Part shown: piece after piece, positions 18,164 through 26,248 of the stretch
How positions within the stretch are numbered: position 1 is the first letter of the stretch
Layout: the number at the start of each line of letters is the position of its first letter
DNA from: Opitutaceae bacterium
GTDB lineage: Bacteria; Verrucomicrobiota; Verrucomicrobiia; Opitutales; Opitutaceae
NCBI GenBank assembly: GCA_030693515.1
Contig: JAUYAK010000067.1
Coordinates: forward strand, 1 to 57,404
Length of the DNA: 57,404 bases
Direction: 5' to 3'
Notes under the pieces: generated by a model
Database searches by the model: none
Told to the model about the DNA's origin: nothing
What the model saw: only the letters and a program-made list of their open reading frames with translations
Program-made: the position numbers and the translations under genes

Positions 18164-20035
18164 TCAGGGCAGCTTCTTCATGAAGTTCTCCAGGAAGAGT
18201 TGGCGCGCCTTTTCGATTTCAGCCCGGTCGGCGGGCGGCTTGGGCGCGATCGGGGGCGGGGTCGCGATCGAGACTTCGCCCTCCTTGATATCCGTGATCC
18301 GGCTGATGCGCGAGATGTGCTCCGGATGCATCCGTTCTTCGAGCACGGTCTCGAGCACGAAGGCCGGCCCGAGGTCGTCGCCGTCGCGAAGCACGGGCTT
18401 GGCCCCGTCGACGAGATCGAGCTTGAGCCGCTGGAAGACGAAGAGGTCGGAGAAAATCCGGTTGCGCAGGAAGAACGCGAGATCGGTGCGGCGGGTCACG
18501 GCGACGGTCGTGGGCGTGGACGACACGCGGTGGGTCACCCAAAGCGTCGAGTCGTTGTCGATCATCAGGTAGTCAGACCGCGGCTGACGCTCCATGAAAG
18601 CGCGGCGCCACGCCGTCTCGCGGCCCGCGAGGTATTCCTGACTGTAGGCATGCGCCGCCATCGAAGGCACGCTGCGCAGAATCAGGCCCAGCCCCGCGGC
18701 CGCTAGGAGAGCGCGCACCAAGGCCGGCCGCGGGATCTCCGCCACCACGACCAGCACCGCAATCACCATCGCGAGATGCGTGGGAAGGCTGAGGCGGCGG
18801 ATCACGGGGTCGTCGAACTTGCCCCAGAAATAGCACATGAGGAGCAGGAATTGCAGCCCAAGGCCGATCGAAAAGGCGATCGTCGCGACCATCGCGGGTG
18901 ACTGGGCCGCGAGGGTGCGCACGCGGCGCAGCACGATCACGACGAAGAGCACCACGGCGATCACGCCGACCGCCGAGAGCACGATCGAGTTCGGCTGGTT
19001 TTTGGCGGAGGCGAAGAAGAAGCCGACGGCGTGCTCCAGGTTTTCACCGATGTAGGAAAAGGAAAAAGGCTTGGTGTAGCCCGGCTTGCTGAACATCTCC
19101 CAGGAACTGGCGCGCACATCGAAAATGCGGTGCTGGAGCGGATAATGCACCATGAGCAGCGGCGCCGCGAGGACCGGCCAAGGCAGCAGCGGACGGCCCT
19201 CGCGCCACCAACCCCAGAGGACGAGCAGCGCGACGGGCAGCAAATAAATCACCGACTCGTAGCGCACTTGGGCGAGCAGCAGGCCGGAGAAACAGAAAGC
19301 CGTGAGCGAGGCATCGTCGCGCCGCTCCAGCCACCGCACGCCGAGCAGCACCGTCGCGACGATCATCGTGAGGTTGAGCAGTTCGAAGCCGCCGCCCGTG
19401 GCGTTGTGCGCGAGCAGCGGCAGGCCGGCGAAAAGCACGACCCCGAGCCAGCCCGCCACGCGCCCCGCCAGCATCCGGCCCAGCACGCAGACCAGGCCAA
19501 GGAAAACCACGGTCAGCCCGGCATTGAGCACAAAAGCGTTGCCGGGCCGGTAGCCCGTGAGGTCGTGCAGCAGTGAGAGCAGAAACGGGAAGAACAGCGG
19601 CCGCTTGTCGACGATCCCCTCGATGATCACGAATGCGCCCTGGATGTCGTTGCCCCGGAGCGGCGTGAGCGCCGTCTTATCCAGGTGCATGCTCATCGAG
19701 GTGCCGAGGAGCATGATTTCGTCCATCACGATCTTGAAACCGAAGGACTCGTGCGCGAGCAGCACCGAGGCGCCCACCGCCACAACCGCCGCCGAGAGCC
19801 AGTCAAACGTCCGCCAACTAAGCGCCCGCAAATCCTGCGCGAAGGTCCGCCCCAGTGCCCAGACCAAGAGGGCGAAGGCCACCAGCACGAACCAAAACCC
19901 GGTCTTGGAAACCAGGCTGATCGCGACTTTGTCGGGCAACGCAAAAAAGCCGAACACGACCGCCACGGCGGCAGACGCGACAAAGCACCAGGACCGCCGA
20001 TCAGAAACGAGAGTGCGGAGAAACGTGGAGATCAT
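18164..20035 (-). CDS. Polytopic membrane protein, GT-C-like (paralogue B)
   Basis: A 623-residue paralogue of the downstream gene, with the same arrangement of hydrophobic segments. It carries VMDEIMLLGTSMSMHLDKT in the first external loop, LLHDLTGY, NATGGGFELLNL, FFFASAKNQPNS and YFWGKFDDP. The soluble C-terminal part (about residues 480-623) differs most between the two, suggesting different acceptors. It probably leads a two-gene unit whose promoter lies between 20036 and 20127. The product is membrane-bound; the reaction is not determined. Confidence 0.75.
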   Translation of the reverse strand: MISTFLRTLVSDRRSWCFVASAAVAVVFGFFALPDKVAISLVSKTGFWFVLVAFALLVWALGRTFAQDLRALSWRTFDWLSAAVVAVGASVLLAHESFGFKIVMDEIMLLGTSMSMHLDKTALTPLRGNDIQGAFVIIEGIVDKRPLFFPFLLSLLHDLTGYRPGNAFVLNAGLTVVFLGLVCVLGRMLAGRVAGWLGVVLFAGLPLLAHNATGGGFELLNLTMIVATVLLGVRWLERRDDASLTAFCFSGLLLAQVRYESVIYLLPVALLVLWGWWREGRPLLPWPVLAAPLLMVHYPLQHRIFDVRASSWEMFSKPGYTKPFSFSYIGENLEHAVGFFFASAKNQPNSIVLSAVGVIAVVLFVVIVLRRVRTLAAQSPAMVATIAFSIGLGLQFLLLMCYFWGKFDDPVIRRLSLPTHLAMVIAVLVVVAEIPRPALVRALLAAAGLGLILRSVPSMAAHAYSQEYLAGRETAWRRAFMERQPRSDYLMIDNDSTLWVTHRVSSTPTTVAVTRRTDLAFFLRNRIFSDLFVFQRLKLDLVDGAKPVLRDGDDLGPAFVLETVLEERMHPEHISRISRITDIKEGEVSIATPPPIAPKPPADRAEIEKARQLFLENFMKKLP

Positions 20036-20127
20036 GCAACAGGGGGGCGCGTGGGCCGGACGACACTACCCAAGGAAAAATCAACGCCCCCGCGAGAACG
20101 ATCCACGCCAACGGAAGCCACACTCAA

Positions 20128-20481
20128 TCAGGGAGTGTAGGTGATGGTGCGGGCGCTGCCCACACCCGTGACGGTGACCGTGACCCCTTGCGTGTAGTTG
20201 TCGGGATACGTCTCGCTGGCGATCGTGCTGATCACCTTCACGTAGTTGGTGGCGCCGACGAGATTGACCAGAGCCACGTAGCCGGAACCGGTCTCAAGGT
20301 AGTAGGTGTCAGCCGCGGAGGAGAGCTGGCGGGCGTTATTGAGCACCGCCTTGTCCTGCGAAGCCGCGGTGATTTTCTTGAAGGCCGGGATCGCGAGTGA
20401 CGCGAGCAAACCAATCACGACCACCACCACCATGATCTCAACCAAGGTGAAGGCGCGCGAGGAAAGGGACCGGGAATTCAT
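20128..20481 (-). CDS. Type IV pilin/pseudopilin-like protein
   Basis: A 117-residue class III signal peptide protein. The prepilin leader is short and basic, followed by the cleavage and methylation motif A-F-T-L-V-E-I with the invariant glutamate at +5. A hydrophobic N-terminal helix (VVVVVIGLLASLAIPAF) follows. It lacks the usual glycine before the phenylalanine (alanine instead), which prepilin peptidases tolerate poorly but sometimes accept. The rest matches the neighbouring pilin, with SQDKAVLNNARQ and VGATNYVK shared. It could be a minor pilin, a type II secretion pseudopilin or a diverging duplicate. Confidence 0.85.
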   Translation of the reverse strand: MNSRSLSSRAFTLVEIMVVVVVIGLLASLAIPAFKKITAASQDKAVLNNARQLSSAADTYYLETGSGYVALVNLVGATNYVKVISTIASETYPDNYTQGVTVTVTGVGSARTITYTP

Positions 20482-20586
20482 GACGAAATCTGGGGAAAGT
20501 GGACAGCTAGTTCATTCGGACAGCCCGCACAGGACTTGCGGGAAAATTTAGGGAAACCGCGCGCCATGAGGCCGTGGCGCGGACAC

Positions 20587-20620
20587 AAAAAAGCCGCCCG
20601 GAGCAGGTCCGGACGGCTTG
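20587..20620 (-). terminator. Rho-independent terminator of the 20645-20995 pilin gene
   Basis: On the minus strand a stem AAGCCGTCCGG / CCGGGCGGCTT with a short loop is followed by a TTTT run and TGTG. It lies 25 bp after the stop of the pilin gene and before the second pilin-like gene, so the two pilins are at least partly separate transcription units. Confidence 0.8.
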
Positions 20621-20644
20621 AAAGGCTAAGTCCTGCGCAGCCCG

Positions 20645-20995
20645 TTAGGGAGCGTAGGTGATCGTGCGGGCGTTGGCCACGCCGGTGATCGTGATGGTCA
20701 AGCCCTGCGTGTAGCCCGTGGGATAGGTCTCGCTGGCCACGGTGTTGAGAGCCTTCACGTAGTTCGTCGCGCCCACGAGGCTCGAGGAATTGGCGTAGCT
20801 CGCACCGTTTTCCAGATAATACTGGTCGGCGGCGGCCGCCATCTGGCGGGCGTTGTTCAGGACGGCTTTGTCCTGAGAGGCCACGCGCACCTTTTGGAAC
20901 GCGGGAATCGCCATCGCGGCCAGGAGGCCGATGATGACGACGACGATCATGATTTCAACGAGGGTAAAACCCTTTTGGACGTTTTGCTTGTTCAT
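20645..20995 (-). CDS. Type IV pilin/pseudopilin (PilA-like)
   Basis: A 116-residue prepilin with the canonical leader MNKQNVQKG followed by FTLVEIMIVVVIIGLLAAMAIP, so cleavage is expected after Gly9 and methylation on the new Phe. The mature chain is about 107 residues, with a small globular head and no obvious disulfide pair. Length and sequence suit a short verrucomicrobial PilA/GspG-like protein. It is a close paralogue of the next pilin gene. A terminator follows it and a long leader with a 12-bp palindrome precedes it, both fitting strong, separately controlled expression. Confidence 0.9.
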   Translation of the reverse strand: MNKQNVQKGFTLVEIMIVVVIIGLLAAMAIPAFQKVRVASQDKAVLNNARQMAAAADQYYLENGASYANSSSLVGATNYVKALNTVASETYPTGYTQGLTITITGVANARTITYAP

Positions 20996-21000
20996 GGATG

Positions 21001-21190
21001 GATTGAGACGGGCTGTCAGGCTGATGATTTGATGGATGATATTCGCTCAGGCGTGAGCAGTGACAGGAAGGTATCGGTGCACCGACAGAATCCTCAAGCG
21101 CAAACAAGTGTAAACGACTGACCTATATTGATTAACAAGTAAAATATCCGCTAAATCCAGGGTTTTTAAAGCTTACAAGCATCCAAACCC
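21001..21190 (-). promoter_or_regulatory. Upstream region of the pilin gene with perfect palindrome
   Basis: A 190-bp gap, AT-richer than its surroundings, with no gene. It contains the perfect 12-bp palindrome TCGGTGCACCGA at 21074-21085 and an AT-rich stretch (about 21120-21170) suited to a promoter for the minus-strand pilin gene. The palindrome is a candidate operator; no matching regulator is identified here. Confidence 0.4.
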
Positions 21191-21640
21191 TCAGGCTTTC
21201 TTAGGGTTGGTTTTGGCTTTAGCCTTCCGGGTAGCCGGCGCTTTTTTCGGGCGCGCTGCCGGCTTGGGCGACTTGGGCAAGAAGGTCTTGGGTGATAGTT
21301 CGGTGGCATCGCGCCACAGGCGTTCGAGGCCGTAACGCTCGCGAGTCTCCGCCAGAAAGAGGTGCAGCATCACGTCGAACGCGTCTACCACCAGCCAGCC
21401 GCTCTCCTGCGCCGTCTCCATCCCGACTAGGCGGACGCCCGCGGCATCAAGCACCTTCTCGGCCTCCACCCGCAAGGCCCGCAGGTGGGTCGTGGAGTTG
21501 GCCGTCGCGATCACGAGATAGTCCGTGATCGAGGATTGCTCGGAGACATCGAGCACGGTGAGGCCCTCGGCTTTTTTGTCATCGAGCGCTCCGCAACAGA
21601 GCTTCACGGTGGCCAAGGCGGCCGTCTTTTTGGATTTCAT
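21191..21640 (-). CDS. rsfS: Ribosomal silencing factor RsfS
   Basis: A 149-residue RsfS/Iojap/YbeB protein that binds uL14 on the 50S subunit and blocks subunit joining when nutrients run low. The core domain is residues 10-108, with DVSEQSSITDYLVIATANSTTHLRALR and the family's SGWLVVDAFDVMLHLFLAETRERYGLERLW ending. A lysine/alanine/proline-rich C-terminal tail of about 40 residues is extra relative to the E. coli protein. Its ATG overlaps the nadD stop by four bases (ATGA); nadD-rsfS is a widespread pairing. Confidence 0.95.
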   Translation of the reverse strand: MKSKKTAALATVKLCCGALDDKKAEGLTVLDVSEQSSITDYLVIATANSTTHLRALRVEAEKVLDAAGVRLVGMETAQESGWLVVDAFDVMLHLFLAETRERYGLERLWRDATELSPKTFLPKSPKPAARPKKAPATRKAKAKTNPKKA

Positions 21641-22224
21641 CGCGGATCGCGATAGAGGGAGTGGTCCTTGATGTAAACGATGGCCTTGTGCGGGACGAAA
21701 TAATCCAGCGACAGGCCGAGGCGGCTGCGCTCACGCAGCTCGGTCGAATTGATGGCGAGCAAATGTCCGTCGCAACGATGCAACCGGAGGTCGGGGAGGT
21801 CGGGCCGCGCCCGCACCGGATAGCCGGGCCGCTCCAGAAAGATAAACTCCACCAGTTTCGCCAGTTCCCCGATGTCCTTCCAAAGATGGAGCTTGGGCAG
21901 CTGGTCACCGCCAATCACCCAGAAGAGATCATCGTTCGGGTAGAGGCCCCGGAAGTGCCGCACCGAGTCGATCGTGTAGCTGACGCCTCCCCGGCGCAGC
22001 TCCACGTCGGAGATTTCGAAGCGCGTGTCCCAACCCACCGCCGCACGCAGCATGGCCATGCGATCCTCGGCGGAGGACTGCACATCGTTGGGCTTCAGCG
22101 GAGCCTGTGCCGCGGGCACGAGGATCAAGCGGTCGAGCTGGTGCTGCTCGTAGGCGTCCTGCGCCGCCATCAGATGTCCGAAGTGCACGGGATCGAAACT
22201 CCCGCCGAGAAAGCCGATTTTCAC
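21637..22224 (-). CDS. nadD: Nicotinate-mononucleotide adenylyltransferase NadD
   Basis: Converts nicotinate mononucleotide and ATP to deamido-NAD in NAD synthesis. It is about 195 residues from a GTG start at 22224, chosen because the product then begins with the family's K-I-G-F-L-G-G-S-F-D-P-V-H pattern; a TTG at 22266 would add 14 non-conserved residues. The nucleotidyltransferase motif GGSFDPVHFGH is at residues 6-16. The ISSTEIR-type motif is INSTELRER near the C-terminus. It is the last chromosomal gene before the tRNA attachment site. Confidence 0.93.
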   Translation of the reverse strand: MKIGFLGGSFDPVHFGHLMAAQDAYEQHQLDRLILVPAAQAPLKPNDVQSSAEDRMAMLRAAVGWDTRFEISDVELRRGGVSYTIDSVRHFRGLYPNDDLFWVIGGDQLPKLHLWKDIGELAKLVEFIFLERPGYPVRARPDLPDLRLHRCDGHLLAINSTELRERSRLGLSLDYFVPHKAIVYIKDHSLYRDPR

Positions 22225-22342
22225 CGCGCGGACCGTGGCACAGCCCTCCCGACCGGCAAGGCTCAATTCCCCGCCGCCGTCCCCCGCCTCGCAGTTTGGC
22301 TGGAGTCGGCCGCGCCAGTATCCTTACCTCGCGACTGAAATT

Positions 22343-22383
22343 GCCCGGGTGGTGGAATGGTAGACACTAGGGACTTAAAATCT
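22343..22383 (+). pseudogene. Truncated tRNA-Leu(UAA), 5' half; probable attachment-site junction
   Basis: The sequence begins exactly like a tRNA-Leu: acceptor strand GCCCGGG, a D-arm segment (GGAATGGTAGAC) and an anticodon loop CTTAAAA with UAA. After the loop the 3' anticodon strand no longer pairs, and no T-arm or CCCGGGC acceptor strand follows within 100 bp. The break at the anticodon loop fits integration by a tyrosine recombinase, with the displaced 3' half expected at the other end of the element, outside the window. Confidence 0.8.
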
Positions 22384-22594
22384 GTCAACCCTCCCCTTCG
22401 AGCGTTGTTCGAAAAGCAGTTCATACCGTTCTTTATCATCTACATCCGCATTTGTGCTTGGATTATCGGATACAGCCAATGAGGCGATTTTGGCCACTTC
22501 TTGGCCACTTTTTCGACCGCTCCGAGACATGGCGGACATAGCGGACATTCCTTGCTGGCGTCTTTTAGCGCCGCGCTGATATTGAATTTACCGC
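22384..22594. other. Element end between the two tRNA-Leu copies; no gene supported
   Basis: About 210 bp with lower GC content than the chromosome. It has a tandem pair TTGGCCACTTC / TTGGCCACTTT near 22489-22510 and a short tandem CATGGCGGACATAGCGGACA near 22529-22550. These could be recombinase arm-type or accessory sites of an attachment site. The minus strand reads as an open but unrecognised short tail. ATTGAATTT at 22581-22589 is repeated inside the following tRNA. Confidence 0.45.
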
Positions 22595-22680
22595 GCCCGG
22601 GTGGCGGAATGGTAGACGCTTTCGACTTAAAATTGAATTTCCGAAAGGAAGTGCGGGTTCGAGTCCCGCCCCGGGCACCA
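22595..22680 (+). tRNA. tRNA-Leu(UAA)
   Basis: A complete 86-nt gene. Acceptor GCCCGGG pairs with CCCGGGC before discriminator A, and CCA is encoded. The anticodon arm is TTCGA-CTTAAAA-TTGAA (anticodon UAA, with one wobble pair). A long class II variable arm (TTCCGAAAGGAA) is present, and the T-arm is GCGGG-TTCGAGT-CCCGC. It differs from the truncated copy 252 bp upstream at 6 of the first 39 positions, so it is not a simple duplicate. It may be an element-borne replacement for the disrupted host gene. Confidence 0.95.
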
Positions 22681-22756
22681 TTTTATCGAGCCCTGAATCG
22701 GGTCGAAAACGTGTGGGACATGCAGAGCCCGCGAACAGCTCCAGCCTTGGAGCTTC

Positions 22757-23788
22757 TTATTTTGCAGATGCGCCGTTGATGCGCGTTTCCAACGCAGCCA
22801 GCACGGACACGATCTCTGGCCAAGACGGCGCTGCGCGGAAAAACATTTCCTGCATGGCGTCGTAGTCGCGCTCCAATGCCGCTTGCCGGGCAGCCGAGGG
22901 GACTAATTTCAGCGTTCCCGGCACGGCCGTTTCATAGCTGGCCCAAGCCGCCGGGAAAAACACCTGTTTATGTTCGACCACGCGGGCGCGCAGATCATCG
23001 CGAGCGAGCGCCACCGGCCCGGACGAATGCTGCGACAGGGCGGCGAGATCGGCATAGTGCCGGGAGAATCGTTCTGGGATGGCCTTGTCCGCCGGGCGGT
23101 GGGCTTCGGCGTGCAGGATCGTGGCCTTTTCCCAGAAGGTGCGCTCGATGTCCAATACCGGGACGGTGAACGTCGCATCAGGAAACGCCTCTGGGAACGC
23201 TTCGGCGACATAATCCGCCATGCTCTGCTCGGCAACGGGCCAGCGATCCGAGCGCGCTCCGCATTCGATCCTCACCACGGGACGGACATATCCGCCGCCG
23301 GTGCTTTCGGTAAAGACACTGGGATAGCGCAACAGCAGGGTTTGCGGATCGTCGGCGGCAATTTCGAGAGCCCAGCCTTCAGAACCAAAATCGGTGGTAA
23401 TTTGCTTGCGGAGCGCGGGCGCAACTTCGCCGTGCAGTTTTGCCGCGCACGCAGCGGAGAGTTCATCGAGCAGCTTGGTGCGCTGCTTTCGGCTCACAGC
23501 TTCTTCGGGGTCGCGCACTCCGGAAAACCCAAGCCACTCGCGACTGAGGGAGATGTCGATGTCCTCTGAAAATCGATGGATGACCTTCCAGACCTTCGAG
23601 AGTGAGGTGCCTCCTTTGAAGATAAAGTGGGCTCGCGCGTCCGGCAGAGTGAAGAGTTCGCGCAAGGTCCAGCAAACCCACGTGTCTTTTTCCATCATGT
23701 GGGCCGGGATTTTGAGCCGCTCGCTCGCTTCCGAAAAAAGCGCGCGCCGGTCTCGGTCGGAAAGCTGCCAGAAGGTGGGTTTAGTCAT
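22757..23788 (-). CDS. AbiEii/AbiGii-family nucleotidyltransferase toxin
   Basis: A 343-residue nucleotidyltransferase-like toxin of a type IV abortive-infection pair. Motif I is FKGGTSLSK (about residues 54-62). The catalytic acidic motif is SEDIDISLSREW (about 72-83), with the two aspartates expected of a DNA polymerase-beta-like fold. Characterised AbiEii-type toxins transfer nucleotides to RNA such as tRNA acceptor stems. The start at 23788 overlaps the antitoxin stop by eight bases. Its place next to the attachment site suits addiction and phage-exclusion roles for the element. Confidence 0.88.
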   Translation of the reverse strand: MTKPTFWQLSDRDRRALFSEASERLKIPAHMMEKDTWVCWTLRELFTLPDARAHFIFKGGTSLSKVWKVIHRFSEDIDISLSREWLGFSGVRDPEEAVSRKQRTKLLDELSAACAAKLHGEVAPALRKQITTDFGSEGWALEIAADDPQTLLLRYPSVFTESTGGGYVRPVVRIECGARSDRWPVAEQSMADYVAEAFPEAFPDATFTVPVLDIERTFWEKATILHAEAHRPADKAIPERFSRHYADLAALSQHSSGPVALARDDLRARVVEHKQVFFPAAWASYETAVPGTLKLVPSAARQAALERDYDAMQEMFFRAAPSWPEIVSVLAALETRINGASAK

Positions 23789-24398
23789 CGCGGGCAAGTT
23801 CCAGGAAGAACGGCCGCATCCACGCCGGTGCATAGCGCAGGTCGTCCCGCAGTTGCTTCTTTTCTTTCGCCCCCATGCGGGCACGCAGCGGCTGCAAACG
23901 TTCCATGGTGATGTGGGTGCGCCCAATGTTGCGCAGCGCTTCCGAAACCCAGCCGCTGGCCCGCTCCGCCATCATCATGACCTTTGGCGACCGTCGCTTG
24001 AACTCGACCCCACCGCGACCAATCCCCTGCGAACTGCGCGAACGCCCCTGCACGCCATAAGTGCTTTTCGCCGCCACTTGCGTGCTCAAACCAAGGAGAT
24101 TCGCCGCATGTGCGCCGGAGGTCAGAAGCTTCAGCCCATCACGTCGCGCGATGGCCGCGACGACCGCATCGGCGCCGGCACCGATAGTGCCGATTAAGGG
24201 GTGCTCACGGGGGATTTCATAAACGCCACGCCTCACGCGCCGGATCGTGCCGACTTGAATCAGGCGGGTAAGCACCTTGCCCACGGAACGAGGATCGCCT
24301 AAATCAGCGAGGTCACTCGGCGTAAAAGCCCAGTCCGAGCCCTTGCCTTTGATGCGGCGGAGGACGCTGCCTTGGAGGTTGCCGTAATTTTTCTTCAT
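23781..24398 (-). CDS. AbiEi-type antitoxin / transcriptional repressor
   Basis: A 205-residue protein with an N-terminal winged-helix domain (about 1-75; FTPSDLADLGDPRSVGKVLTRLIQVGTIRRVRRGVYEIP), as in AbiEi antitoxins and DUF6088 proteins, and an AbiEi C-terminal domain. Start ATG at 24398. It overlaps the toxin gene by eight bases, so the pair is one operon. A perfect inverted repeat just upstream (24404-24435) is the likely operator through which it represses its own promoter, as known for AbiE systems. Confidence 0.85.
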   Translation of the reverse strand: MKKNYGNLQGSVLRRIKGKGSDWAFTPSDLADLGDPRSVGKVLTRLIQVGTIRRVRRGVYEIPREHPLIGTIGAGADAVVAAIARRDGLKLLTSGAHAANLLGLSTQVAAKSTYGVQGRSRSSQGIGRGGVEFKRRSPKVMMMAERASGWVSEALRNIGRTHITMERLQPLRARMGAKEKKQLRDDLRYAPAWMRPFFLELARDD

Positions 24399-24403
24399 CG
24401 AAG

Positions 24404-24435
24404 ATGCCGAAAATATGTGCGTGTTTTTTCGGCAT
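24404..24435 (-). promoter_or_regulatory. Inverted-repeat operator of the AbiE pair
   Basis: ATGCCGAAAA at 24404-24413 is mirrored by TTTTCGGCAT at 24426-24435 with a 12-bp spacer. The repeat begins six bases upstream of the antitoxin start codon, so a bound antitoxin dimer would cover the translation start and promoter. The remaining upstream sequence to 24509 is AT-rich. Confidence 0.65.
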
Positions 24436-24508
24436 TTCAAGACCTCATTAAGACCAGAAACCACCGGCTGGTTGCAGCTTAAAGAGGTTCGTCGCACGCG
24501 ATACCCCA

Positions 24509-25111
24509 TTAGGCAGATAATGCAGAAAGCGCTTCTGATTCAGCTGATTGAGGCACCCGCTGCGCCTCGGCAATCAGTGCCGCCTCAAAGAAAGCCTTCA
24601 CGAGGACCTCCCGTGCATGAGGGCAATCCACGATCATGAGCAATTGGGCCTTGGCCGTTTCGGCGAGGCCCGCGCCAAACATGCGCGGCAGTGAATTCGT
24701 CCCAGCGGCCACACCAGCCCCTTCCGTCGCGACACTCCGCAGCATCATCGCCGCCATCGTGAATCGATCATCCGTAGGTCCATGCGCACCGGCACCGCAG
24801 CGGATCTGATCAAATCGCTCGAAAACATCAGCCAAGCCCGACCGCGCGGCAAAAAGCCGGTCCCAGCCCTTTCGCCCACGCCGCTCATATAAGTGCCACA
24901 AATCCGCGTGCGTGTAAGGACGTGAGCACGGGCGGTTGGCCGCCGCTTCGAGGTCCTCCCACCTCCGCAGGTGACGCGTTGTCACACGCAGAATATTCGC
25001 CAGCTCCTTCTGCGAAGGTGGACGTTTAAGACCCTCGCCAAACACCGAAAGTCTCGCCTCGCCGCTTTTGGCGGCGAGCGACTTTCGTGTTGGCTCAGCG
25101 GCAAGTCTCAT
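24509..25111 (-). CDS. Hypothetical protein with N-terminal HTH-like segment
   Basis: A 200-residue predicted cytoplasmic protein. Residues 33-55 (SQKELANILRVTTRHLRRWEDLE) look like a helix-turn-helix of the kind that recognises DNA or acts as an excisionase-like regulator. A hydrophobic helical C-terminal part (about 120-195) follows. No enzyme motif is visible. It lies between the AbiE operon and small element genes on the same strand; control of element genes is possible but unproven. Confidence 0.65.
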   Translation of the reverse strand: MRLAAEPTRKSLAAKSGEARLSVFGEGLKRPPSQKELANILRVTTRHLRRWEDLEAAANRPCSRPYTHADLWHLYERRGRKGWDRLFAARSGLADVFERFDQIRCGAGAHGPTDDRFTMAAMMLRSVATEGAGVAAGTNSLPRMFGAGLAETAKAQLLMIVDCPHAREVLVKAFFEAALIAEAQRVPQSAESEALSALSA

Positions 25112-25230
25112 GTGGTTGCTCCCGACTGTTCCTAATCGCTCAGATCGGTTGCCCGCGTGTTAAACGCTCATCCCGAGGCCCTGGTGAATCTCGGACCGAA
25201 TTTCTTCACGCTCGTTCAACCGCCGCGCAA

Positions 25231-25542
25231 TCAGGCCGAGTAGCGGCCATGAAACACGTTCGTGCGGCGATGCACGAGAAACCCGAACTCCATTTTCTCC
25301 GCGTCCCAATGCACCGAGGCGCAGGTGCGCTGCTCGCGTTGGTCCCACATGCGAATCTCCCCGCCGTCGAACGCCGGCGCCATTATGGCGAACATCTCGA
25401 CCGCCTGCGCCGCGGAATCCGTTTTGAATTCCGCCATGAAGTTTCCCGCGCGGACCTGACGGAAAATTTGGGAACGCGAGGCATGCTCGACGGGTGTGGG
25501 TGCCGCTCCCGCGCCGTTCCTTTCAATCATTGTGCTTTTCAT
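25231..25542 (-). CDS. Small hypothetical element protein
   Basis: A 103-residue protein starting at ATG 25542, chosen because AAAGGAG stands seven to nine bases upstream, one of the better ribosome sites in this window. The product is alternately charged, with no membrane segment or known motif; the core is AEFKTDSAAQAVEMFAIMAPAFDGGEIRMWD. It probably belongs to the accessory set of the conjugative element. Family not recognised. Confidence 0.55.
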   Translation of the reverse strand: MKSTMIERNGAGAAPTPVEHASRSQIFRQVRAGNFMAEFKTDSAAQAVEMFAIMAPAFDGGEIRMWDQREQRTCASVHWDAEKMEFGFLVHRRTNVFHGRYSA

Positions 25543-26248
25543 GACGAGGCTCCTTTGGAATTTTTGCCTTTTGATTTCGTCGAAGCTATCGCCCCGACCA
25601 CGGCCACACTTTTCGCACGCATCGCAACGGCTCAATGGAGCGCCCCTGCCGAGTTTGAGGTAAGCCGGCTACCGCTAAATCGGTAGGCGGAGGCCATCGG
25701 CCTAAATCCGAAAACGCCAAGCGTGGAGCCATGCAACTCCACCATCACAGCGAAGCGCCTGCGGACACACAGCGGCCGGGACCGGCCACCGCTGAGGCGA
25801 ATTCGCCCGCAACCCGCCTTTCAGTTTCGCGCGCCACGATGAACACCCTGTTCGTCCAGCTCCGCGCGCATCATCACGCCCTGCGGTCTCGTGGATTGGC
25901 CTCGCCCACGTCCACACGAGGTCACGGTGAACTTCCCGCCGCTTCATTCTCCCACTCGGCATTCCGGCATCAGAGCGGCCTCCGTTTCAGCCGGAGCCGG
26001 CGGATGCGTTCAATGCTGCGAGCGGTTCGCGTTCTTCCGGGCAATTCCGCCACAGCGGAACGTTCTTTTTTCCCGGATCGTTATTGCTCTCTCTGGCGGC
26101 CCCTCCGGCCGGTCCGCCGCTACGCGGACAGGGAGCGTTTGGGTCCTCCTTGAAAGGAATCCCCCCAACCGTCCCCTCGTCCCGGCCGGCACCCCCGCCC
26201 TTCGACGAGAGAGCAATCCCGCTCCTCAAAATCAAAAAAAGGAACGAT
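25543..26248. other. About 700 bp without a convincing gene
   Basis: Between two divergently oriented small genes. Open frames here have skewed, Arg/Ser/Pro-rich translations and no conserved pattern. Several GC-rich inverted segments are present, such as GGCCGGGACCGGCC near 25773 and TCCGCCGCTACGCGGA near 26119-26134. The last part probably serves as promoter and leader for the 26249 gene. Confidence 0.4.

Noticed and set aside
22343-22430. First tRNA-Leu as a functional gene
   Set aside because: The 3' anticodon strand, T-arm and acceptor complement are absent.
25731-26153. 140-residue plus-strand frame
   Set aside because: Composition is His/Arg/Ser/Pro-rich without secondary-structure pattern; no start signal; overlaps GC-rich palindromes.
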